A stretch of 64,000 nucleotides of DNA from Saprospiraceae bacterium (GTDB taxonomy: Bacteria > Bacteroidota > Bacteroidia > Chitinophagales > Saprospiraceae): the NCBI GenBank assembly GCA_020629965.1, contig JAHDCG010000001.1, forward strand, positions 120,644-184,643. Reading direction: 5' to 3'. Below are positions 16,460 through 24,305 of this stretch, one piece after another. Position 1 is the stretch's first letter; each line of letters opens with the position of its first letter. A model generated the notes under the pieces. That model ran no database searches, was not told the DNA's origin, and saw nothing but the letters and a program-made list of their open reading frames with translations. Made by a program: the position numbers and the translations under genes.

Positions 16460-16540
16460 GGTACGGGGTACTTCTCTGACAAACAACGCGAAATAATTCG
16501 GTATTCTTTCGATTTTTGCAGAAAACAAGTACCCCGTACC
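16460..16540. repeat. 81-bp element with perfect 14-bp inverted ends, copy 1
   Basis: GGTACGGGGTACTT (16460-16473) is inverted exactly at 16527-16540. The interior carries ATTCGGTATTCTTTCGA, also found in inverted orientation in the copy at 47149-47226. It lies between convergent genes. Without coding capacity it fits a non-autonomous mobile or REP-type element. Confidence 0.8.
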
Positions 16541-16593
16541 TTTCGTCAGGATGAAGCCGGAAAACATTTTTATCGTTGCCAAATAAATTCACT

Positions 16594-18345
16594 TTACTCT
16601 GTCTCAATCTCCAAATCCTCCGTCAATCGCGCTACCGGATAAAGGTTAAATGTCGGTTCGTAATGCGGCGAATTTCGATAAATAAAATCCAACTGCGCCC
16701 GCCCCGACTTCGCAAACTCCGCATCGCTCTGCCTTTTGGCTTCCAATTCTTTCTGCAAATCCGCATTATTTTCTAAAATCTCCGCCGCCAAATCTTCAAA
16801 AACGTAGGAAGAAAAATATTCTTTTTGCATTAAAATACCGTCGAAAAAGTTCCAAGCGAAATAACTGTCCGGAGCCTGCGGTTCCAGCGTTTCGACGATA
16901 AAACGATTGGCGGACTGATTGACGTAAACGATGTAGTCGCCTTTGCGAAAATCCTGTGTTCGATTTTCGGTTTCGGTTTCGACGGCGTAGTGCAAATAGT
17001 GACCTTCGTAAGGCGCAGGGCGGCTTTTGTAATCCGTGATGCGATACATTTCTACGGGCAGCAGCACATTCTTCGATAATTTTTTTACCGCCGCTCCGTT
17101 GGCAAGCAGCCGTTCCGCCACCTCCGAATACGCCTGCGGAATGAGATAAGCCGCCGGCTTTTTCACCGAAACCGTCTGTCTGTAAGTATTATAAAACGGC
17201 ACATTTTTCTCAAAGGGCGCAGCGTGGTCGTAGTACAAACGGTCTAAACCCGTGACGGCACTCGGCTTGTATTTTGCCGTGTAGCCTTTAAACAGCAGGT
17301 CTTCGCGCGCCGTCGTGTCGATTGTCCAATTTACCGGAAAGGTCATCTGTTGCGCCGCTGCCTGCCGCGTCATTTCCCGCAAATTGCCGATTTTTTGGTA
17401 ATCTGCGTTTACCTTTTTCACCAATATTTTCATAAAGGTATAGGTACTCCGCACGCGGTCGGCGAAGGGCTTGAGCATGTGCGTTTCGCCCGTAAAGCCG
17501 AGTGCATGGTGCAGCGCAGCGTAGCCCGACGAGTAGCGCGGCAAGTCCAAAAATCCGTAAATACCGCCCTCCGGCGTGTCCGCGACATTGACGTAAGGAA
17601 TCATTTCCCAATCCGCTTTTTTCATGCCGGCGTACAAATCGGGCAGCATATTTTCGGTCAAATAATCGGCGAGCAGCGGCGACAGTTTGTCTTTTTGCGT
17701 CGCAATCATCGTCATCGTATATTGATAATCCGCGCCGTTGGAAGTGTGGTTATCCAAAAAAACATCGGGCTGCCATTCCCGCCAAATTTCGACGAAAGTC
17801 TGCGCGTTTTTGCTGTCGTTTTTGATAAAATCACGGTTCAAATCCAAGTTCTTCGCATTCCCCCGAAAGCCGTAAGCCTCCGGTCCGTTTTGGTTGGCGC
17901 GGCTGTGACTGCCTCGGTTCAGTCCGCCGCCGATATTGTAAAAAGGTATAGCAATGACGACCGTATTTTCTAAATCGGCACGCATTTCTTTATCCGTCAA
18001 ATAATCACGAAACAGCAGCATAGACGCATCGACGCCGCACGGCTCGCCCGGGTGAATGGCATTGTTTATCAACACAATCCGCTTGTTTTGCGCCCGTATT
18101 TTTTCGGGAGAAAATTCGCCGTTCGCGCTCAAAATCGCCAAGTGTAACGGATAACCCGCGTCGGTCATACCGTAGGTGCGCAGTTGCAGCATTTTCGAAT
18201 AGGCAGCAGCGGCTTTTTCGTAAAAATCAACGGTCTCGAGATAGGTCGCCGAGTAGTTTTCGCGCTGCTCGAAGGGGATGGTGAGTTTTTGGGCGGAGAG
18301 CTGACCGCAGATTAAAAAACAGAAGAGGAGTATCGGATTTTTCAT
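16594..18345 (-). CDS. Secreted M14-family zinc carboxypeptidase
   Basis: 583 residues with a Sec signal (MKNPILLFCFLICGQLSAQ). The catalytic M14 domain spans about 40-300: zinc ligands in NAIHPGEPCG (H and E of HxxE), the NLDLNRDF substrate-binding Asn-Arg pair, the third ligand in FLDNHTSNG, and a likely catalytic Glu in TGETH. About 270 further residues (beta-rich, DYKSRPAPYEGHY) have no clear assignment. Probably periplasmic or surface peptide degradation. No T9SS tail is seen. It starts at the ATG giving the signal peptide. It is unrelated in its C-terminal part to the M14 protein at 42246-44798. Confidence 0.88.
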   Translation of the reverse strand: MKNPILLFCFLICGQLSAQKLTIPFEQRENYSATYLETVDFYEKAAAAYSKMLQLRTYGMTDAGYPLHLAILSANGEFSPEKIRAQNKRIVLINNAIHPGEPCGVDASMLLFRDYLTDKEMRADLENTVVIAIPFYNIGGGLNRGSHSRANQNGPEAYGFRGNAKNLDLNRDFIKNDSKNAQTFVEIWREWQPDVFLDNHTSNGADYQYTMTMIATQKDKLSPLLADYLTENMLPDLYAGMKKADWEMIPYVNVADTPEGGIYGFLDLPRYSSGYAALHHALGFTGETHMLKPFADRVRSTYTFMKILVKKVNADYQKIGNLREMTRQAAAQQMTFPVNWTIDTTAREDLLFKGYTAKYKPSAVTGLDRLYYDHAAPFEKNVPFYNTYRQTVSVKKPAAYLIPQAYSEVAERLLANGAAVKKLSKNVLLPVEMYRITDYKSRPAPYEGHYLHYAVETETENRTQDFRKGDYIVYVNQSANRFIVETLEPQAPDSYFAWNFFDGILMQKEYFSSYVFEDLAAEILENNADLQKELEAKRQSDAEFAKSGRAQLDFIYRNSPHYEPTFNLYPVARLTEDLEIETE

Positions 18346-18375
18346 AAGTTTGGTTTGCTTTTGTTGTTTAGAATA

Positions 18376-18545
18376 GATTCGCGGATTTAGCGGATGAGGC
18401 GGATTTGTGCGGATTTTTTCTTTTCAATTTGTATTAAAACTCAAAAGAACGAAGACAATTTTGATGTAAATAATCAATAACAAAGCAAATATTAAAAAAC
18501 AAAAAAATCCGCCCCGATCCGCTAAATCCGCCTCATCCGCGTATC
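18376..18545. repeat. Inverted repeat of CGCGGATTTAGCGGATGAGG type
   Basis: The left arm (18376-18419) carries GCGGATTTAGCGGATGAGGC and GGATTTGTGCGGATTTTTT. The right arm (18501-18545) is its imperfect inverse, with CCGCTAAATCCGCCTCATCC. About 80 AT-rich bases lie between. It fills the gap between the M14 gene and the upstream amidohydrolase on the same strand. It is a dispersed intergenic repeat and possibly a transcript end. Confidence 0.7.
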
Positions 18546-18557
18546 CGTCAACCTCCC

Positions 18558-21533
18558 TCATCGCCCCTCATCCTCAATATCATCACAGTGGTACAAATGC
18601 TTTTCTTCGTGCTTCACCTTCCGCGTTTCGGCACCGCCCGCCTTCGCCGCCAGCATTTTCTGCACCAGACGCGCCCGCTCTCTGCGGATTAACTCCCGTT
18701 GCTTTTTGTCTTCCTCGCGGTCAAAATATTTCACGCCGTCCACAAAAGTCATTTCGGCGCGGGCATAAATCGACAGCGGGTTGTCCGACCATAATACCAC
18801 GTCCGCGTCTTTTCCGACTTTAATACTGCCGACTCTGTCGTCGATGTGCAGCATTTTTGCCGGATTAAGTGTCACGAATTTCCACGCCTCCTCCTCGCTG
18901 ACGCCGCCGTACTTGACCGCTTTTGCCGCTTCCTGGTTCAGGCGGCGCGCCATTTCCGCATCATCGGAGTTAAAGCCCGTGAGGACTCCCGCTTCGTGCA
19001 TAATAGCACCGTTGTAAGGTATCGCGTCGATGACCTCGTATTTGTACGCCCACCAATCGGAAAAAGTAGAACCCGCCGCGCCGTGTTTTTCCATTTTGTC
19101 GGCGATTTTATAGCCCTCCAAAATGTGCGTAAAAGTATTAACGCGGAAGCCGTATTTTTCGGCAACCTGCATCAGCATATTGATTTCGCTTTGGCGGTAC
19201 GAGTGGCAGGTAATGAAGCGTTCGCTGTCCAAAATTTCGACAATCGTTTCCAAATCCAAATCCCGACGGTAGGGCTTTCCGCCGGTTTTGAGTTTTTTGT
19301 ATTCCGCCGCGCGGGTAAAATAATCTTCGAAAAGTTGCTCTACGCCCATGCGCGTTTGCGGAAAACGTTCTCTCCACGAGTCGCCCCAGTTGCTCTGCTT
19401 GACATTTTCGCCGAGCGCGAATTTGATAAAAGGAGCCGCCTCGGCAAACAGCATTTCGTCGGGCGTGCTGCCCCAGCGCAACTTAATAATTGCCGACTGC
19501 CCGCCGATAGGATTGGCGGAGCCGTGCAGCAGTTGCGAGGTCGTCACGCCGCCCGCCAACTGTCGATAAATATTGACATCTTCGGAGTTGACTACGTCCT
19601 GTATCGTTACCTCCGCCGTACTCGCCTGTCCGCTTTCGTTCACACCGCGACTGATGGCAATGTGCGAGTGCTCGTCCACCACACCGCAGGTCAGGTGTTT
19701 GCCCGTACCGTCCACGGTTTGCGCCCCGCCGCCGCCGATATTTTTACCGATTTTACTGATTTTGCCGTCGGCAATGAGGACATCCGTTTCCGTCAAGATG
19801 CCGTCCGCTTCGTTGGTCCAAACCGTTACATTCTTGAAAAGAGTCTTCCGGGCTTGCGGTTTTTCCGACCAACCGTAAGCCATGAAAGGATAAACGATTT
19901 CGCCGGCAACCGGGTCTTCGGGTTTGTCTTTTTTCTTCTCCTCTTTTTCGTCCGCATCGCCCGTGCGCGTTGCCGTCCAGGTCGTGCGATCGCCCTCGGC
20001 GGTCTCGGCGATACCGCTCCAGGTCTTGCCGATTGTGCCGGAAAGACGCACAATACCCGTTTCGTTTTGCGGCGTAAAATTCATGTTTATCAACTCGCCG
20101 GTCGTGCTGTGCTTGACCTTAATTTTTGTCGTGTCATCCGCGAGCAGGTGCATTTTACCGTCTTGCATTTGTAGGGTCATCGTTTCCGCCTGTCCGATTT
20201 TCAAGTCGTATTTTCCCGCTAAATCCGCCGCTTCGATTTCATTTAACACATAAGGATTTCCCTTTATCCAATTGTGCAAAATCTTCGTGTCGTCCGCAAA
20301 AATATTGCCGTCACAGATGAGGAAATCGGCGACTTTTCCGTTTTCCAGACTGCCGAGCATTTTTTCCGCCTGCAGAAAAACAGCCGGGTTGTGGGTCAGT
20401 GCTTTGAGCGCGTTTTCTTCCGTCAGACCGCCGGCGACGGCTTTTTTCAGATTTTTTAAAAAGTCTTTTTTGTCTTTCAAACCCGCCGTGGTGAAGGCAA
20501 AATCTACGTCGGCATCCTGCAAAAATTTAGCATTCAAAGGCGCATTTTCCCAATGCTTCATTTCGCCCAAATCAGCCGCCTGCGCGTCGAAGGGGTCTTC
20601 GACATCGTAAGGTTTCGGAAAGTCGAGCGGAATGATAAATTTGCCGCCCGTGCGCTTCATTTCCGCCGCGCGTTTGTACTCATCGCCGCCGCCTTTAAAG
20701 ATATATTGTTTGTTAAATTCGTCGCCGACTTTATCCGCCCGCAGCACTTCCTGCCAATTGCTGACCGCGAAAATTTGGGGTATGTCCTGCAATTCATTCC
20801 ACGCCGCCAGAGAAATATTCGTTTCTTCGTTTTTGCCGACCCGCGCATACCAATCCGCATCGTGGTAGGTCTGTCGCAGCAACGCCATCGCCCCCATGAG
20901 CGAAGTCGGATAATTTTGCTTGGAAACGCCTTTACTGAAACTAAAATGGTTCGCCGCCTGCGACCGCAAAATCATTTCGTGCGCCCGGTCGTCGCCGAGC
21001 AAAGCCAAGACCGACGTACCGCGCTCGATGCCGTCCTGCTGATGTGCCGCCACCGCCCCGAAGCCGTATTTCCGCATTTCCGCCGCCGCTTTTTTGTCCA
21101 AAGCAAAATTTTCGTGGGCGCGCATTTCGGGTTTTAGGGCTTGATTCCAAGCGTAAGCACCCGGCTTTTTGGTCAGGTCTTGCGGCTTCCCGCGACCGCG
21201 TTCGCTTTTCTCCGCTTTGGCTTCCGGCACGCCGTAGTCGCCGTAAATTTCAATAAAAGAAGGGTAAATTGTCTTGCCTTGACAGTCGATAATCACCGCG
21301 TCCGCAGGCACGGGCACGCCCACGCCGCACTGTTGCACCTTACCGTCTTTGATGACCAAAGTGGCACTTTCGAGGCGATTATTGTAGGATTTAAAAATAG
21401 TTGCATTGGTGAAAGCATACAGCCCGTCGCGTTGGTCGGCGACGCCGTTACGCGGAAAAGTAATTTGTGCGGTAAGACCGAAAACGCAAAGCAAAAACAG
21501 CGCGACCGATAAGATTCGTGATAAAAAACTCAT
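18558..21533 (-). CDS. Large secreted amidohydrolase with two amidohydrolase modules
   Basis: 991 residues with a signal peptide (MSFLSRILSVALFLLCVFGLTA). An N-terminal module (about 25-440) has the composite beta-domain (LVIKDGKVQQCG, TIYPSFIEIYGDYG) but lacks the HxH metal motif, so it is probably inactive. The C-terminal module (about 560-960) has VLIADGKISKIG, the metal motif VVDEHSHIA (HxH), GVTTSQLLHGSANPIGGQ, and the closing VGSIKVGKDADVVLWSDNP. Two-module amidohydrolases of about 1000 residues are common in Bacteroidota. The substrate is unknown, with imidazolonepropionase- or dipeptidase-like activity possible. A charged, His-containing tail (EEKHLYHCDD) ends the protein. Confidence 0.82.
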   Translation of the reverse strand: MSFLSRILSVALFLLCVFGLTAQITFPRNGVADQRDGLYAFTNATIFKSYNNRLESATLVIKDGKVQQCGVGVPVPADAVIIDCQGKTIYPSFIEIYGDYGVPEAKAEKSERGRGKPQDLTKKPGAYAWNQALKPEMRAHENFALDKKAAAEMRKYGFGAVAAHQQDGIERGTSVLALLGDDRAHEMILRSQAANHFSFSKGVSKQNYPTSLMGAMALLRQTYHDADWYARVGKNEETNISLAAWNELQDIPQIFAVSNWQEVLRADKVGDEFNKQYIFKGGGDEYKRAAEMKRTGGKFIIPLDFPKPYDVEDPFDAQAADLGEMKHWENAPLNAKFLQDADVDFAFTTAGLKDKKDFLKNLKKAVAGGLTEENALKALTHNPAVFLQAEKMLGSLENGKVADFLICDGNIFADDTKILHNWIKGNPYVLNEIEAADLAGKYDLKIGQAETMTLQMQDGKMHLLADDTTKIKVKHSTTGELINMNFTPQNETGIVRLSGTIGKTWSGIAETAEGDRTTWTATRTGDADEKEEKKKDKPEDPVAGEIVYPFMAYGWSEKPQARKTLFKNVTVWTNEADGILTETDVLIADGKISKIGKNIGGGGAQTVDGTGKHLTCGVVDEHSHIAISRGVNESGQASTAEVTIQDVVNSEDVNIYRQLAGGVTTSQLLHGSANPIGGQSAIIKLRWGSTPDEMLFAEAAPFIKFALGENVKQSNWGDSWRERFPQTRMGVEQLFEDYFTRAAEYKKLKTGGKPYRRDLDLETIVEILDSERFITCHSYRQSEINMLMQVAEKYGFRVNTFTHILEGYKIADKMEKHGAAGSTFSDWWAYKYEVIDAIPYNGAIMHEAGVLTGFNSDDAEMARRLNQEAAKAVKYGGVSEEEAWKFVTLNPAKMLHIDDRVGSIKVGKDADVVLWSDNPLSIYARAEMTFVDGVKYFDREEDKKQRELIRRERARLVQKMLAAKAGGAETRKVKHEEKHLYHCDDIEDEGR

Positions 21534-21637
21534 AAAAGTCGTTGAAAAATTGATAAAAACCGAAGGTTACAGACCTCTCTCCTCTCCCCTTTTTCCTCTC
21601 TCCTTTTCTAAAAACGGAAATATACTCATTTTTGCGA

Positions 21638-22549
21638 ATGCTTTTAACACAAAACAGTCCTTTACAGGAAATTCCTTTAGCGGGCGGACAAATTCGGCTG
21701 CTTATTAAGCGCGACGACCTGCTGCACCCTTTCGTTTCGGGTAATAAAATGCGCAAGATGAAATATAATTTGCGCGAGATGCGGCGACGCGGGCAAAGTA
21801 AAATTTTGACGTTCGGCGGGGCATTTTCCAACCACATCGCCGCCGTTGCCGCTGCGGGTCGAGCGGAAAATTTTGCGACCGTCGGCATCATTCGCGGGGA
21901 GAGACCGGCGGGGCTAAATCCGACTTTGCGCTTTGCGGAGGAATGCGGGATGCAGTTGCGGTATATTTCGCGCAGCGCATATCGACGTAAAGAAGAGTCG
22001 GATTTTTTGGAAAGTTTGCAAAAAGAACACGGTGACTTTTATTTGCTGCCCGAAGGCGGCACGAATTGCTTCGCTTTGCAAGGTTGCGCGGAAATTATCG
22101 AGGAGATAAAAGCGGAAATCATTCCCGATTACTACTGCGTCTGCTGCGGTACGGGCGGCACGATTGCGGGGATGATACAAGGCGCGGAAGGCAAAAGTGA
22201 AATTTTGGGTTTTTCTGCGCTGAAAGGCGATTTTTTAGAAAAAGAAGTAGAAAAACTACTGCAAAACTGCGGCAAAAAAAGCTACACTAATTGGTCGATT
22301 AATTCCGATTTTCATTGCGGCGGCTACGCCGAATTTACGCCGGAGCTGATTGATTTTATCAATAAATTTAAAGCGGAATACGGCATTGCGCTCGACCCGA
22401 TTTACACGGGAAAAATGTTTTTCGGTATTTTTTCGCTGTTAGAGAAAGGGTATTTTGAGAAAGGCAGCACGGTCGTTGCGGTACACACGGGCGGCTTGCA
22501 GGGCGTGGCGGGATTTAATGAGAGATTTGGGAATATTATCGAGGTTTGA
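21638..22549 (+). CDS. PLP-dependent ACC deaminase / D-cysteine desulfhydrase family
   Basis: 303 residues of fold-type II PLP enzyme. The PLP Lys lies in SGNKMRKMKYNL (K near residue 37), followed by LTFGGAFSNHIAA, the Asn that stacks on PLP. The phosphate-binding loop is CVCCGTGGTIAGM, and the end VVAVHTGGLQGVAGF is typical. The family covers ACC deaminase and D-cysteine desulfhydrase, which cannot be told apart by eye. The plus-strand frame also has a TTG six bases upstream (21632), but the ATG at 21638 is preferred. It is divergent from the amidohydrolase, sharing a 100-base control region with CT-rich tracts. Confidence 0.88.
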   Translation: MLLTQNSPLQEIPLAGGQIRLLIKRDDLLHPFVSGNKMRKMKYNLREMRRRGQSKILTFGGAFSNHIAAVAAAGRAENFATVGIIRGERPAGLNPTLRFAEECGMQLRYISRSAYRRKEESDFLESLQKEHGDFYLLPEGGTNCFALQGCAEIIEEIKAEIIPDYYCVCCGTGGTIAGMIQGAEGKSEILGFSALKGDFLEKEVEKLLQNCGKKSYTNWSINSDFHCGGYAEFTPELIDFINKFKAEYGIALDPIYTGKMFFGIFSLLEKGYFEKGSTVVAVHTGGLQGVAGFNERFGNIIEV

Positions 22550-22623
22550 AAAAAACGGGAGATTTTATTGACCGGCATTTTGTATCGCTGCGCATCAAAA
22601 GTTTACCTCATTTTTGTTTAAGA

Positions 22624-22689
22624 GTTTAGGCGTTTAACCGTTTAGTTGCAGCGAGCGTCCTAAACAACTAAACGACTAAACCCTTAAAC
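22624..22689. repeat. Snap-back repeat built on GTTTAGTCGTTTAG
   Basis: Left arm 22624-22648 and right arm 22665-22689 pair at 21 of 25 positions. Each arm is itself a direct repeat of GTTTA(A/G)NCG. It lies between convergent genes (the PLP enzyme and the zinc-ribbon protein), so it may act as a two-way terminator. It has the same design as 7998-8094 and 33731-33804. Confidence 0.7.
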
Positions 22690-22696
22690 AATATTT

Positions 22697-24118
22697 CTAC
22701 AAGCCGATTTCGCTCGCTACCATCGTAGCGTAGTTTTGAAAAGCGGAGGTCAGCATTTTTCGGTAAGCATCGTTTTTCACATTTCTGCTGCCGAAACCGC
22801 CGCCGATATTAGAAAAACTGTTGTTCGGACGGCTGTACGTGTTCATTTTAAACCGCTCGTTTCTTTGCGGCAACGTAAAGTTTACGTTCCAATCAATGCC
22901 CGTCGCTAAGAGATAACCAATAAATCTGCCTTCCTGATTGCTGTACTGACCGTTGGTTTCGGTATGCACATAGAGCGTCGGAAATTCGCCCGACTCGTAC
23001 TTTTCGGCGAGCGTTTCGATTTTGTAATCGACGCTGATCAACGGTCTTTCCTTCATATTTTCAGCATCGCCGACGTTGATTAAATTGACGACTTCAAACG
23101 TACCGGGCAGAAAAACGGAATCTAAACGCACTTGAAAAGCTTTGACAATTCCCTGCCGTCCGTAGGCATCGCTTGCCTGAAAACCTTGCTTAATCGACGG
23201 CGGTTTCGACTTCGAAGGCAAAGGATATTTATTCTCGCCGGAAGCATTGGAAAACTCAATCATCATATCCACCACGCTGCGTTCTTCCTCGGTGTAATCG
23301 CTCCAGTCTTTCAGATTGGTTTCCGAATTAAACGCAATATTTACCGTTCTTTCGCCCGTTTTTTCGGCATAGTCGAGCAGCGCATTCATATACAGACGAG
23401 CCGCCTTGCTGACCTCTTTGTCCTTGACGCGGGCGGCGTAACTATCGCGCAGATTAGACCACACTTCGGCCTCGGCAGCGGCGACTTCCCCGCTGTATTT
23501 TCCCGTCGGAAAATTTTCTTTGTACGCTTCCAAAGAAGCAAAATCTTTGTATTCGGAGACATTGTCCCACAGACAATTTTCAAGAGCGGCACTGTTTTCT
23601 TCGATAAAATTTTCTTTGAGTTGTGTCTTCGCTTTTTGCAGTTGCAGACAGGAAGAAAAACCCGTGCTCGCCTTGCTCGACACGCGGCGTTCGACCGCGT
23701 GTGTGTACGCGATGCTGTCCGTGACCCGCGTCGCAAAGGCGCGATACTCCCCGTTCGGGTAGTCGCGCAGGTAGCGATTCGCCATTGTAGTTGTCGGATT
23801 AGCCGCCAGCTCTTCGTAGGCCCGCGTCTCTTTGGTCATCAGGTTATAGGTGATAAAACCGACAAGCAGCACCGCCAAACCCGCCATTATGCGTTTAACC
23901 AACATGGCTTGGTCGTCTTTTTTTCTTTGGGCTTCGGGGTCATATTTTCTTTGCTGCGTCGTGCGTGTATTGTTTGCCGTAGCGCGGGGTGTGATGACTC
24001 GACCGTTGTTAACCTCGATAATCTGCGGACAGCCCGTACAGTTAAAACGAATGTGACGGTCAGCGGGTACGCGCATTTTCGTGGCACAATTCGGACAGGA
24101 GATAATTGATGTGGACAT
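22697..24118 (-). CDS. Zinc-ribbon, single-TM protein with repeat-rich extracytoplasmic part
   Basis: 473 residues, no family recognised. Residues 8-31 hold two CxxC pairs (CPNC, CTGC) of a zinc ribbon at the cytoplasmic N-terminus. A basic, Gln-rich linker precedes one membrane helix (about 76-93, MAGLAVLLVGFITY). The remaining 380 residues would be periplasmic. They include two similar segments, RYLRDYPNGEYRAFA and AYKENFPTGKYSGEV, like TPR/tol-pal-type repeats. The last 150 residues are beta-rich. The frame ends in a short helix. The topology resembles sensors with a cytosolic zinc ribbon, but no function is assigned. Confidence 0.7.
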   Translation of the reverse strand: MSTSIISCPNCATKMRVPADRHIRFNCTGCPQIIEVNNGRVITPRATANNTRTTQQRKYDPEAQRKKDDQAMLVKRIMAGLAVLLVGFITYNLMTKETRAYEELAANPTTTMANRYLRDYPNGEYRAFATRVTDSIAYTHAVERRVSSKASTGFSSCLQLQKAKTQLKENFIEENSAALENCLWDNVSEYKDFASLEAYKENFPTGKYSGEVAAAEAEVWSNLRDSYAARVKDKEVSKAARLYMNALLDYAEKTGERTVNIAFNSETNLKDWSDYTEEERSVVDMMIEFSNASGENKYPLPSKSKPPSIKQGFQASDAYGRQGIVKAFQVRLDSVFLPGTFEVVNLINVGDAENMKERPLISVDYKIETLAEKYESGEFPTLYVHTETNGQYSNQEGRFIGYLLATGIDWNVNFTLPQRNERFKMNTYSRPNNSFSNIGGGFGSRNVKNDAYRKMLTSAFQNYATMVASEIGL

Positions 24119-24152
24119 TTGTTTGGTTTTTATTCCGTGAAAAATTTCCTGA

Positions 24153-24160
24153 CAAATGTA
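24153..24160 (-). promoter_or_regulatory. -7 promoter box for the zinc-ribbon gene
   Basis: Minus-strand TACATTTG matches TAnnTTTG and lies 35 bases before the ATG at 24118. No convincing -33 TTTG is seen. The remainder of the 187-base gap to ligA has an ACCGACAAC direct repeat at about 24277-24305. Confidence 0.5.
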
Positions 24161-24305
24161 TAAAATAATCGGAGATTTTTAAATTTTCGGACTTTAAAAC
24201 AGAAATTAAATAAGAAAGTGCTTTTGTTGAGATAAAATTCCTATCAAACTCGATTCCCGGATATTAGAATGTACTCACCGACAACGGGCAACCGACAACC
24301 GACAA

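Noticed and set aside
18846..20174. Plus-strand open frame of 442 codons opposite the amidohydrolase
   Set aside because: A shadow of the minus-strand gene caused by codon bias. No recognisable protein features.
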